Positions 25,781 to 37,630 of a DNA stretch of 64,000 nt are shown here, one piece after another. The translations under genes were made by a program, and so were the position numbers. The notes below the pieces were generated by a model. That model saw only the letters and a list, made by a program, of their open reading frames with translations. It was not told the DNA's origin and did not search any database. This DNA comes from CBDAQV01 sp965199335 (GTDB taxonomy: Bacteria; Pseudomonadota; Alphaproteobacteria; CALMVH01), in the NCBI GenBank assembly GCA_965199335.1, contig CBDAQZ010000003.1, positions 62,001 through 126,000 of the forward strand, in the 5' to 3' direction. Every line of letters begins with the position of its first letter. The first letter of the stretch is position 1.

Positions 25781-26107
25781 ATGACCGATAGCGAAACCAA
25801 GGCGACACCGGAGGAACGTATCGCAAGCATCCAGCATCAACTGGTGGTGGGACATCTGAAGCAGGCGACATTTTTTGCTGAGGCCGGTGTTCATGATGTT
25901 GCATTCATTCATGATCATACCGCCGCTATGGAGGCACCGCCGGGATCGTTTCTTCAAACAAAGGCATTCGATTTTGCGCAAAGGGATCAGGCAAATATAG
26001 TGCATCCCGGGCTTAAAGCGCACGCAACGACTCTACTGGACCAGCTACGCGAAATCGTGACCGTATCGACGGAGAAAACGACGCCCGCGGCGATCCTTAC
26101 TCAATGA
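25781..26107 (+). CDS. Hypothetical protein, 108 residues
   Basis: A small soluble protein starting at ATG 25781 after an excellent AAGGAGAGAG site (25769-25778). Three histidines occur in HDVAFIHDHTAA; no cysteine. Predicted mostly helical. No family recognised. It lies between the membrane-protein pair and carB, where carA would be expected in some relatives. Confidence 0.55.
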   Translation: MTDSETKATPEERIASIQHQLVVGHLKQATFFAEAGVHDVAFIHDHTAAMEAPPGSFLQTKAFDFAQRDQANIVHPGLKAHATTLLDQLREIVTVSTEKTTPAAILTQ

Positions 26108-26231
26108 TGTCGCGGCGGCGGGGATCTGCCGGGGTCCGCGCCGCCTTTCATCGAGGCTCCAAGAGTCCTCTTGCACCCGTTGCCCGCTTAGGCTCAACTA
26201 GGCCGTTTGCCCACCCCGACAAAACGGCCCC

Positions 26232-29459
<3,228 letters not shown>

Positions 29460-29487
29460 AGTCTGTTTTTTGGGGGATACGAATTCG

Positions 29488-29964
29488 ATGGAAAAGGTGC
29501 CGATGACGGCGGCAGGCTTCGACAAGCTGCAGGAAGAGCTGAAACATCTGAAATCAAACGAGCGTCCGGCCATAATCAAGGCCATTGCGGACGCGCGCGA
29601 GCATGGGGACCTTTCGGAGAATGCCGAATATCACGCTGCGCGTGAACGGCAGAGCTTCATCGAGGGCCGCGTCATGGAGCTGGAGGATCGGATCAGCCGC
29701 GCCGAAGTGATCGACGTATCGAAGCTTTCGGGCGACATCGTCAAGTTCGGTGCCAACGTGACCCTGATCGACGAGGACACGGAGGAGCAGACGACCTACC
29801 AGATCGTCGGCGCCTACGAGGCCGACATCAACCAGGGCCAGATCTCGATCACCGCCCCGCTGGCGCGCGCGCTGATCGGCAAGAAGCAGGGCGACAGCGT
29901 GGAAGTCACGACGCCGGGCGGCAGCAAGGCCTACGAGATCACCGAGGTAGCGTTCGCGGAGTGA
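29488..29964 (+). CDS. greA: Transcript cleavage factor GreA
   Basis: GreA rescues backtracked RNA polymerase by stimulating transcript cleavage. From ATG 29488 (GGGGGA site at 29472-29477) it is 158 residues, exactly the family length. The coiled-coil N-terminus carries the acidic tip DLSENAEYHAARERQ near 42-56, and the C-terminal FKBP-like domain ends with the ISITAPLARALIGKKQGD segment. A longer open frame upstream overlaps the end of carB and is not needed. Confidence 0.97.
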   Translation: MEKVPMTAAGFDKLQEELKHLKSNERPAIIKAIADAREHGDLSENAEYHAARERQSFIEGRVMELEDRISRAEVIDVSKLSGDIVKFGANVTLIDEDTEEQTTYQIVGAYEADINQGQISITAPLARALIGKKQGDSVEVTTPGGSKAYEITEVAFAE

Positions 29965-29977
29965 GGAAAGTGGCTCA

Positions 29978-30481
29978 GTGAAGCAGATCGATCCGTACAT
30001 CGCCGAGTTCGACCGCGAGGCAAAAACCACGCGCAAGCTGCTCGAACGCCTGCCCGAAGACAGGCTGGACTGGAAGCCGCACGAGAAGTCGAGCACACTG
30101 GGCAAGCTGGCGATGCATATCGCCAAGATGCCGGGCGGCCTTGCTCAGGCAGCGGCAAAGGACGATTTCGTCCTTGGCGGCAATCCACCACTCAGTCCGC
30201 CCGCCAGCCGCCAGGATGTGCTGGATGCCTTCGACGAAAGCATCGTGAAACTTCACGATGCGCTGGGCCAGATCCCGGATGAAAAATGGGGTGATCGCTG
30301 GAGCGCGAAGTTCGGCGAAAAAACGGTGATGGACATGCCGCGCATCTCCGTGGTCCGCATCATGATCCTGAACCACTGGTATCATCACCGCGGCCAGCTA
30401 TCCGTCTATCTGCGCCTGCTTGACGTAGCCGTGCCGTCCATCTACGGCCCGAGCGCCGACGAGAACCCCTTCGTCGCGTAA
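29978..30481 (+). CDS. DinB-family metal-binding protein
   Basis: A 167-residue four-helix DinB/YfiT-like protein. H47 (in AMHIAKM) and H133/H137 in LNHWYHHRGQL supply the usual metal triad. Members act as thiol-dependent transferases or stress-induced proteins; the substrate is unknown. It starts 13 bases after greA and may be cotranscribed with it. Confidence 0.88.
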   Translation: MKQIDPYIAEFDREAKTTRKLLERLPEDRLDWKPHEKSSTLGKLAMHIAKMPGGLAQAAAKDDFVLGGNPPLSPPASRQDVLDAFDESIVKLHDALGQIPDEKWGDRWSAKFGEKTVMDMPRISVVRIMILNHWYHHRGQLSVYLRLLDVAVPSIYGPSADENPFVA

Positions 30482-30553
30482 ATTAATCATGTGTAAATGA
30501 TTATGTTGCGTTTGTGGTATCGCTTGTCTATATCTCTGCCAAGGGAGATAGAA

Positions 30554-30913
30554 ATGGCAAAAAGCCTGACTGAAAATGCAATCGAATTCTTAGCCGCCCG
30601 CCCGCTGGGCCGCGCCCTTGCGCGCGGGTTTGGCGATCAGGTGCAAAGCGCCGGCATGCCTACGATTGACAGGCTGGCGACAGCCGTCGTTGCCACGGAA
30701 AATGTTCTGCAATGGGTTTTTCGTCCCGCGACCGGCAGTTGCATCGACTTTTCGGCAGAAGAAATGGGTTATGACGCCTCGGCACATTCGGTATCGCCGC
30801 ACGCCCAATCTCCCGTGGCACCCGTCGCGAGCAGCGATGAAACGGCCTATTACAAACAGCGCCTTGTTCAGTGGAACCGCGGCATCCAGCAGCGTTTCGC
30901 CGAGCCTGTCTAA
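30554..30913 (+). CDS. Hypothetical protein, 119 residues
   Basis: From ATG 30554, with AAGGGAG at 30541-30547, a 119-residue soluble protein with a basic, Ala-rich N-terminal helix and no recognisable domain. A farther upstream start at 30497 is unlikely because the ribosome site sits before 30554. The last four bases overlap the convergent HD-domain gene. Confidence 0.55.
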   Translation: MAKSLTENAIEFLAARPLGRALARGFGDQVQSAGMPTIDRLATAVVATENVLQWVFRPATGSCIDFSAEEMGYDASAHSVSPHAQSPVAPVASSDETAYYKQRLVQWNRGIQQRFAEPV

Positions 30914-31527
30914 TCCGGGCCGCCATTGCGTGACAACAACGGCGACACCCGGCCGAATATCGCCATGAATTCGGGCTGCATGCGGCGCATGACCTGCGAC
31001 ACCTGGCTGTCGGCCCCGTAGCGGTCGACGATCTCGCTTATGCGTTCCTCGACCGTGACCCGCTGCCCGACCGGCGAGGTCTGCGTATCGCAGAACGTGA
31101 TCGCGTCGTCCAGCAATGTCGGCACGAACGGTACAATTTCATAAAAAGGCGCAGCGGCCGGAATATGCTTCGCCTCTTCCCGCGCACCGGTGTGATGCAG
31201 CACCGCATGGATGACGGCGTCCTCCGCACCGCGATGCGCCAGGAAGATCGCGCCGTCCAACGGATGAAATCCGGTGCGGCGCAGGCTTTCGGCATAGCCG
31301 ATGTCATGCGCCAGCGCGGTCGTTGCCAGCCGTTCGGCAAAGGCGGGATTGCCGCCGGCAGCCCCAAGCTCGCGCGCGAAGCCGGTCACACCCAGTATGT
31401 GCTTCACCCGGTTCGGCTTGTCCGGCAATAGCTGAGCCGGCAATGCCTCGTCGATTGCCGCATCCAGATGCGGCGGGGCTTCCGGAAACCACGTTAGAAG
31501 CAGATCGACGAGAGTGCTTTCGGCCAC
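30910..31527 (-). CDS. HD-domain phosphohydrolase
   Basis: A 205-residue protein with the HD metal motif: H43 in the first helix, H74-D75 in ALAHDIGYAE, and a later HHTG near 111. HD proteins hydrolyse nucleotides or cyclic nucleotides; this short soluble form resembles predicted metal-dependent HD hydrolases of unknown substrate. Start ATG 31527. Confidence 0.85.
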   Translation of the reverse strand: MAESTLVDLLLTWFPEAPPHLDAAIDEALPAQLLPDKPNRVKHILGVTGFARELGAAGGNPAFAERLATTALAHDIGYAESLRRTGFHPLDGAIFLAHRGAEDAVIHAVLHHTGAREEAKHIPAAAPFYEIVPFVPTLLDDAITFCDTQTSPVGQRVTVEERISEIVDRYGADSQVSQVMRRMQPEFMAIFGRVSPLLSRNGGPD

Positions 31528-31551
31528 AAATATTTCGCTGCTTGCCGGTGG

Positions 31552-31842
31552 TCAGGTAACGCCGCAATCGTCGGCGCATTTATGGGCGCAGCCCAAGGTG
31601 CCACCGCAACCGGCGACGCACTTGTCGTAGCAGGCCCAACCGTCACGGTCGGCTGCCTCGTGCCGTTCGGCCTTGAAGCCTCCTGCGTGACGGAAATGCG
31701 CGAACGGCTTGCCGCCGATATGCATGACAACCGACTCACCCACATTTTCGAAGACGAGATATTTGCCGTCGCCTTCTTCCACACGTATCGTGCGGCCCTT
31801 GGCTTCGAAGGCAATCTTCGCCAATTCTTCGAATTGATTCAT
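31552..31842 (-). CDS. Small protein with cysteine-rich C-terminal tail
   Basis: A 96-residue protein: residues 1-65 form a small alpha/beta-looking domain, then the tail has six cysteines spaced C-x3-C-x3-C-x5-C-x3-C-x3-C, a symmetric array ending four residues before the end. This could bind a metal or form disulfides, or be modified; no maturation enzyme lies next to it. It is just upstream of the HD gene on the same strand (24 bases). Family not recognised. Confidence 0.65.
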   Translation of the reverse strand: MNQFEELAKIAFEAKGRTIRVEEGDGKYLVFENVGESVVMHIGGKPFAHFRHAGGFKAERHEAADRDGWACYDKCVAGCGGTLGCAHKCADDCGVT

Positions 31843-31954
31843 GTAACGCTCTCCTTGTGTTCCGAATATTACAATCGGCTTGTACGCAGATGCTTTACAA
31901 CGCGCAAGACGCTAAGTAATCCCCCGATATTTCACAGAATATTTCAATTATTGC

Positions 31955-32806
31955 CTAGCGAAATACCACCGTTTTCTCGCCGTTCGGAAGTACCCGCTTT
32001 TCCACATGCCACTGCACCGCGCGGGCCAGCACGATCGCCTCGATATCGCGGCCCACCGCCACCAGCCGCTCGGGATCGCTGGCGTGGTCGACGCGGGCGA
32101 TCTCCTGCTCGATGATCGGGCCCTCGTCCAGGTCGCTGGTGACGTAATGCGCGGTGGCGCCGATGATCTTGACCCCGCGCGCGAAGGCCTGGTGATACGG
32201 CTTGGCGCCCTTGAAGCTGGGCAGGAAGGAATGGTGGATATTGATGCACCGTCCCGACAGCGTCCGGCTCATCGCGTCCGACAATATCTGCATGTAGCGC
32301 GCCAGCACCACCAGGTCGGCATCCGCGGCGTGCACCACGTCCAGGAACGCGGCTTCCTGCTGCGCCTTGCCGTCCTTCGCAACCGGAAGATAGTGATACG
32401 GAATGCCGTGCCATTCGACCAGGCGGCGCATGTCCTCGTGGTTCGAGACCACCCCGGCGATGTCGATCGGCAAAGTGCCGATCTGCCAGCGATACAGCAG
32501 ATCGTGCAGGCAGTGCCCGAACTTCGAAACCGCGATCACCACCCGCGCCCGCCGCGCCGCATCGTCGATCGACCACGCCATGCCGAAGCGCGCGGCCAGC
32601 GGTTCGAAGCGGTTGCGGATTTCATCCAGCGCGGCGAAATCGCCGCGCGCGCCGCGGAACACAGTGCGCATGAAGAACCGGTTGCTGACCGCATCGCCGA
32701 AATGCGAGGATTCGATGATGAACCCGCCCTGCTCGGCCAAAAACGATGATACCGACGCCACGATGCCGACGGTGTCGGCGCAGGTGATGGTAAGAATATA
32801 AGTCAT
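31955..32806 (-). CDS. purU: Formyltetrahydrofolate deformylase
   Basis: PurU hydrolyses 10-formyltetrahydrofolate to formate and tetrahydrofolate, balancing one-carbon and purine metabolism. From ATG 32806 it is 283 residues: an N-terminal ACT domain (1-75) and the formyltransferase-like domain with NIHHSFLP and DLDEGPII, which hold the catalytic Asn, His and Asp. Identification secure. A longer upstream start adds residues unlike the family. Confidence 0.95.
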   Translation of the reverse strand: MTYILTITCADTVGIVASVSSFLAEQGGFIIESSHFGDAVSNRFFMRTVFRGARGDFAALDEIRNRFEPLAARFGMAWSIDDAARRARVVIAVSKFGHCLHDLLYRWQIGTLPIDIAGVVSNHEDMRRLVEWHGIPYHYLPVAKDGKAQQEAAFLDVVHAADADLVVLARYMQILSDAMSRTLSGRCINIHHSFLPSFKGAKPYHQAFARGVKIIGATAHYVTSDLDEGPIIEQEIARVDHASDPERLVAVGRDIEAIVLARAVQWHVEKRVLPNGEKTVVFR

Positions 32807-32849
32807 AGCCGGGGCTTTATCCCATGGGATGAACAGGTTAGAAACAGCT

Positions 32850-33794
32850 ATGACACAAAAAACCTGCTGGGTCGCCAGCGACGGAAAGATCGGTATCGAC
32901 AATCAATGCATCGGCCTGGCCGAGGCGCTGGGCCTGGAACCGATCGTCAAGCATGTCGAGTTGCGCGCGCCATGGAAACAGTTGTTTCCCTTCGTGCCGC
33001 TGCCCCTGGAAAAGGCGTTCACACCGGAGGGTGTCCTGACCGGGGCGTGGCCCGACCTGCTGATCACCGGCGGCCGCACCGGCGCGGCCATCAGCCTGTT
33101 CGTCAAGAAGGCGAGCGGCGGCAGGACGGTGACGGTGCAGGTGCAGAACCCGCACATCAAGCCCACAAGGTTCGACGTGCTGGTCGTGGGCGAACACGAT
33201 AACGTGGCGGAGGGCGGCAACGTCGTCGTCATCAAGGGCGCGCTCAACCGCGTCACCCGGGCCAAGATAGACGATGCGATGACCCGGTTTCCGCAGCTTG
33301 CCGCCCTGCCTGCCCCGCGCGTCGCGGTACTGCTGGGCGGCACGAACCGGTGCTATACCTTCGAAAAGGCCGATGCCGAGACACTGGCGGCGCAGCTCAG
33401 CGCACTTGCCGCCTCGGGCTACAGCGTGATGGTCACCGCGTCGCGCCGCACCGGGGAGGAAAACGAGGCGATCCTGCGCGCCGCACTGACCGCGCCCAAT
33501 ATCTGGTTCTGGGACGGCAAGGGCGACAATCCCTTTTTCGCCATGCTGGGCTTCGCCGATGCGGTGTTGCCGACGGTCGACAGCCTGTCCATGGTTTCCG
33601 AGGCCGCGACCAGCGGCAAGCCGGTCTATGTCATTCCCCTATCGGGCGGCGATGCCAAGTTCCGGGCGTTCCACAAGCTGATGGAAGACGCCGGCGTTAC
33701 ACGGCCTTTTACTGGAAAAATAGAAAACTGGACCAATATTGTATTGGACGACACACAAAAGGCAGCGTCGGCCGTTCGTCCGCTGCTGAAGTAA
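32850..33794 (+). CDS. ELM1/DUF1022-family protein (predicted glycosyltransferase-like)
   Basis: A 314-residue protein whose start MTQKTCWVASDGKIGIDNQC matches the family's conserved N-terminus; ATG 32829 seven codons earlier is an alternative. The family is named after plant ELM1 involved in mitochondrial fission; bacterial members look like GT-B folds (GGTNRCYTF, PTVDSLSMVSEAATSGKPVYV). The biochemical role in bacteria is unclear. Divergent from purU, with trxB four bases downstream, so likely cotranscribed with it. Confidence 0.88.
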   Translation: MTQKTCWVASDGKIGIDNQCIGLAEALGLEPIVKHVELRAPWKQLFPFVPLPLEKAFTPEGVLTGAWPDLLITGGRTGAAISLFVKKASGGRTVTVQVQNPHIKPTRFDVLVVGEHDNVAEGGNVVVIKGALNRVTRAKIDDAMTRFPQLAALPAPRVAVLLGGTNRCYTFEKADAETLAAQLSALAASGYSVMVTASRRTGEENEAILRAALTAPNIWFWDGKGDNPFFAMLGFADAVLPTVDSLSMVSEAATSGKPVYVIPLSGGDAKFRAFHKLMEDAGVTRPFTGKIENWTNIVLDDTQKAASAVRPLLK

Positions 33795-33798
33795 AAAG

Positions 33799-34815
33799 AT
33801 GACCACCGAAACAATCCAGACCAAAGTCCTGATCATCGGCTCCGGTCCCGCCGGCTATACCGCCGCGATCTATGCCGCCAGAGCCAATCTGCAGCCGGTG
33901 CAGGTGCTGGGCCTGGTGCCCGGCGGCCAATTGACCATCACCAGCGACGTCGAGAATTATCCCGGTTTCCGCGATCCGATCGGCGGGCCCTGGCTGATGG
34001 AGCAGATGCGCGCGCAGGCCGTGCATGTGGGAACGGAGATGTTCGAGGACATGATCACCTCCATCGACCTGTCGCAGCGCCCCTTCCGCGCCGTGGGCGA
34101 TTCAGGCCGCGTCTATGTCGGTGAAACCGTGATCATCTGCACGGGTGCGCAGGCACGCTGGCTGCACGTACCGGGCGAAATGGAGTATGCCGGGTCGGGC
34201 GTATCGGCCTGCGCCACCTGCGACGGGTTCTTTTTCCGCAACAAGAAGGTGCTGGTGGTCGGCGGCGGCAACACCGCGGTCGAGGAAGCCCTGTACCTGG
34301 CCAACATCGCCAGCGAGGTGACGCTGATCCATCGCCGCGACACCCTGCGCGCCGAGCGCGTGATGCAGGACCGCCTGTTCGCGCATCCCAAGGTCAGGAC
34401 GATCTGGAACAACACCGTCGACGAGATGCTGGGCACCAGCGAGGGCGGCTTCAAATCCTTCACCGGCGCGCGGCTGAAGAACACGCAGACAGGTGAGTTG
34501 AGCGAGATCGCTGCCGACGGCCTGTTCGTCGCCATCGGCCACGACCCCGCGACCAGCCTGTTCAAGGGCCAGTTGACCATGGACGACGAGGGCTACGTGG
34601 TGACCAGGCCCGACAGCACCGAAACCAGCATTGCCGGCGTGTTCGCGGCGGGCGACGTGCAGGACAAGGTCTTCCGCCAGGCCGTCACCGCCGCCGGCAT
34701 GGGCTGCATGGCCGCGCTGGAAGCCGACCGCTTTTTGGCGGGCATAGCCGACGGAACTGGTGAGCACCAGATACTTGCCTGCGACACGGTACGGACGGTG
34801 GGTTCGGCGCACTGA
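33799..34815 (+). CDS. trxB: Thioredoxin reductase
   Basis: TrxB reduces thioredoxin with NADPH through FAD and a redox disulfide. At 338 residues it has the FAD site GSGPAG (14-19), the active-site C138-A-T-C141-D and the NADPH motif GGGNTAVEEAL near 154-164. Normal length and all motifs intact. It follows the ELM1-like gene with only four bases between. Confidence 0.97.
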   Translation: MTTETIQTKVLIIGSGPAGYTAAIYAARANLQPVQVLGLVPGGQLTITSDVENYPGFRDPIGGPWLMEQMRAQAVHVGTEMFEDMITSIDLSQRPFRAVGDSGRVYVGETVIICTGAQARWLHVPGEMEYAGSGVSACATCDGFFFRNKKVLVVGGGNTAVEEALYLANIASEVTLIHRRDTLRAERVMQDRLFAHPKVRTIWNNTVDEMLGTSEGGFKSFTGARLKNTQTGELSEIAADGLFVAIGHDPATSLFKGQLTMDDEGYVVTRPDSTETSIAGVFAAGDVQDKVFRQAVTAAGMGCMAALEADRFLAGIADGTGEHQILACDTVRTVGSAH

Positions 34816-34880
34816 AATAACAGCGGTGACAACGTAGGAAAAAAGGTGTCAACATGGAAATGGAAATTTTTATCATATAA

Positions 34881-36479
34881 ATGAATAAGATAGAAGACAT
34901 GTCGACACAATTACCGTTACTCGATTGGGCGATCCCCAAGTCGGTCGATATGGCTTTAATGCATCCAGATGAAATCTATGCCGTATCAGATGCGACACTT
35001 TTTTCTTATTTAGGTGAAAACGAAAAATATGATCGAAAAAGTGCTAAGATTGAGCCTAAAGATTTAGCAGAAAATCTATCCGCATTTGGTAACCACCCAA
35101 GCACAGAGGGTGGTGTCGTAGCAATTGGTATTGCCAATGATAAAACTATCGAAGGCTGCTCTCATTTTGGAGAGGAAAAGATAGCAGAGCTGATGCGCAT
35201 GGGAGCAGATCGCTGCCCAGATGGAAAATTTTCTGTGCGAAAACTTCCTGCAGTTAACTCGAAAGGTGATCGTGATTTTATTATTCTGGCACGAATATAT
35301 TATGTCGAAGATAGGCTCGTAGAACTTACTGATCGTTCAGCGTATGTAAGGTATACAAATAGAAACAAAGTTCTCAATGAATTTGCAAAAGACGAAATAC
35401 GCATGAATAAAGGGGAAGTTTCATTTGAGAAGCGACCTTGTGGCCTAATTTATCCGACTGCGTTTACAGCACACCTTATTAGAAAATTCGTGGCAAAAGT
35501 ACGAGAAGAGCATGGAGCTTCTACTGAAAAATCCGATGAGCAAATTCTTGAATTGTATCATTTAGGCAAACGAGACGGCGGCAATTTTATACCCAATAAT
35601 GCATGTGCTCTTCTTTTTGCACAGGACCCGCGAGCAATTTTCCCAGGCTCCTACATTCATTTCATACGATATGAAGGCACAGATGCCAAAACAGGAAGGG
35701 AAATAAACAAAGTCAAGGATCGTCAGTATGATGGCACTCTGTTCGATATGATCAAGGAAGCAGCTGAGATGCTCCAATCCCAGCTACGAGAGTTCACTAG
35801 ATTCACAGATGATGGAAAATTTGTCACTGCTGAAGAGTATCCACGGGACGCATGGTATGAGCTAATCGTCAATGCATGCGTACATCGTTCATATCACATT
35901 CGTAATGCTCCCACTTTCGTAAAGGTATTTGATGATGAACTAAGGGTTGAAAGTCCTGGTGGTTTCATGCCTCAGGTAACCCCCGAAAATATTTATGAAA
36001 TTCATAGGCCAAGAAATCCCGTTATCATGAGAGTCCTGCGGGAATTTGGAGAAGTTTTGTGCCTTAATGAAGGAACTAGCCGTATAAGGCGAGAGATGCA
36101 AAAGCTTGGTCTGCCTGATCCTATATTTCGTGAGGTTCAAAGCGACCACTCAACCGTTCGTGCGACTTTACGAAACGATATTATTAATCGCAAAAACTCC
36201 CTCGATACTGAAGCTTATCAAGAAATTGGACAAATGCTGGCGTTGACGCTTGATGATAATGACAAAAAAATAGTCAACTACTTGATTGAACATCAAAAAA
36301 TTAACGTTTCACAAGTTATGCGGATTACAAATATATCTCGTTGGGGTACTGCAAGCGAAAAATTAGAAAACTTGCGATTAAGGAAAATTCTAGACCGACA
36401 CAATAGCCGTAAAAGCCGTGGAGCATCTTGGTATTATCTCGCTCACGTTGGAGATAAAGAGACAAAGCGGAAAAGGTAA
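34881..36479 (+). CDS. AT-rich AlbA_2/Schlafen-type protein with HATPase-like C-terminal domain
   Basis: A 532-residue protein. Residues ~40-160 match the AlbA_2 (Schlafen-related, 'divergent AAA_4') fold: ENEKYDRKSAKIEP and STEGGVVAIGIAND. Residues ~320-420 contain ELIVNACVHRSYH and ESPGGF, the N-box and G-box of a GHKL/HATPase_c_4 domain. The C-terminus is a winged-helix-like region (VSQVMRITNISRWGTASEKL). This is the COG2865 architecture of predicted transcriptional regulators or defence ATPases. It is far more AT-rich than all neighbours and uses different codons, so it was probably acquired horizontally. It sits alone between trxB and the phosphate transporter. Function inferred only; it may be a single-gene defence element. 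Confidence 0.85.
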   Translation: MNKIEDMSTQLPLLDWAIPKSVDMALMHPDEIYAVSDATLFSYLGENEKYDRKSAKIEPKDLAENLSAFGNHPSTEGGVVAIGIANDKTIEGCSHFGEEKIAELMRMGADRCPDGKFSVRKLPAVNSKGDRDFIILARIYYVEDRLVELTDRSAYVRYTNRNKVLNEFAKDEIRMNKGEVSFEKRPCGLIYPTAFTAHLIRKFVAKVREEHGASTEKSDEQILELYHLGKRDGGNFIPNNACALLFAQDPRAIFPGSYIHFIRYEGTDAKTGREINKVKDRQYDGTLFDMIKEAAEMLQSQLREFTRFTDDGKFVTAEEYPRDAWYELIVNACVHRSYHIRNAPTFVKVFDDELRVESPGGFMPQVTPENIYEIHRPRNPVIMRVLREFGEVLCLNEGTSRIRREMQKLGLPDPIFREVQSDHSTVRATLRNDIINRKNSLDTEAYQEIGQMLALTLDDNDKKIVNYLIEHQKINVSQVMRITNISRWGTASEKLENLRLRKILDRHNSRKSRGASWYYLAHVGDKETKRKR

Positions 36480-36544
36480 TAAAATCATTTTTATTAGCAT
36501 TATAGCTACTGTACATGGGGTCGTTCCGCCATTTTCGACCCTTT

Positions 36545-37630
36545 TCAGCCCAGCACGTTCGTCACCAGCAACAGCACCCCGCTCAGCACCGCCGCGCCCA
36601 GCAGGACGCAGACCGGCAGGGTCAGCACCCAGGCCAGGGCGATGTTGCGGATGGTCCGGCGCTGGACGCCCGAATGGTTGGCGATCATCGTGCCGGCGAT
36701 GCCGCTGGACAGGACGTGCGTCGTGCTGACCGGCAGGCCGAACCGGTCGGAGGTGAAGATGGTGCAGGCCGCCACCAGCTCTGCCACCGCGCCCTGGCGA
36801 TAGGTCAGGTGCTCGCGGCCGATGCGCTCGCCGATCGTGGTCACGACGCGCTTCCAGCCGATCATCGTGCCCAGCCCCAGCATCACGGCCACGATCATCT
36901 TGACCCAGAACGGGATCGCGTTGGTCGCCGGGTCCAGGTGGTAGTCATGCGGGAACAGGCCGAACAGCACCAGCATGATGATGCCCATGCCCTTCTGGCC
37001 GTCGTTGGAGCCATGGGCGAAGCTGACGCCCATCGATGTCAGCAGCAGGAACGCCCGCATGCGTGCCGGCGGCGGCTTGTCCAGGTCGGGCGGCGGCCGG
37101 TTGACGCCGACATTCAGGCGCTTGGCCAGAAGCATCAGCAGGTAGCTGATGCCGAACCCGACCAGCGGCGAGACCAGCAGCGCCAGCAGCGCCTGCCCCA
37201 GCTGGTCCCAGTTGATGCCGTGGGCGATGTCGCCCTGCGGCAGGATCAGCGATGCCGCGATGCCGACGCCCATGATCGAGCCGATCAGCGTATGGCTGCT
37301 GGAGATCGGCAGCCCGAACCACCACGTGCCCAGGTTCCAGATGATCGCCGAGATCAGGAAGGAGAAAATGACGGCGATGCCCGAGATCGAATGGCTGTCC
37401 ATCAGCTCGGGCGGCAGCAGCCGGATGATGCCGTAGGCGACCGCGCCGGTGGAGCTGAGCGCGCCGGCGAAATTCCATAGCCCCGACCACAGCACCGCCC
37501 ATATGGGCCGCAGGGTCTTGGTATAGATGACCGTCGCCACGGCATTGGCCGTATCGTGGAAGCCGTTGATGAACTCGAACCCCAGCGCGAAGAAGAGCGC
37601 CAGCCACAGAAGCGCATGCTGCATCGACAT
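36545..37630 (-). CDS. pit: PiT-family inorganic phosphate transporter
   Basis: PiT proteins import metal phosphate with a proton. From ATG 37630 the protein is 361 residues with about ten helices and the duplicated signature: GFHDTANAVATVIYTKTL near the start and GSNDGQKGMG later, plus PVSTTHVLSS near the end. An earlier start at 37780 would lie inside the M50 gene. Its ATG shares one base with the M50 stop (TGATG), so the two are translationally coupled. Confidence 0.95.
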   Translation of the reverse strand: MSMQHALLWLALFFALGFEFINGFHDTANAVATVIYTKTLRPIWAVLWSGLWNFAGALSSTGAVAYGIIRLLPPELMDSHSISGIAVIFSFLISAIIWNLGTWWFGLPISSSHTLIGSIMGVGIAASLILPQGDIAHGINWDQLGQALLALLVSPLVGFGISYLLMLLAKRLNVGVNRPPPDLDKPPPARMRAFLLLTSMGVSFAHGSNDGQKGMGIIMLVLFGLFPHDYHLDPATNAIPFWVKMIVAVMLGLGTMIGWKRVVTTIGERIGREHLTYRQGAVAELVAACTIFTSDRFGLPVSTTHVLSSGIAGTMIANHSGVQRRTIRNIALAWVLTLPVCVLLGAAVLSGVLLLVTNVLG

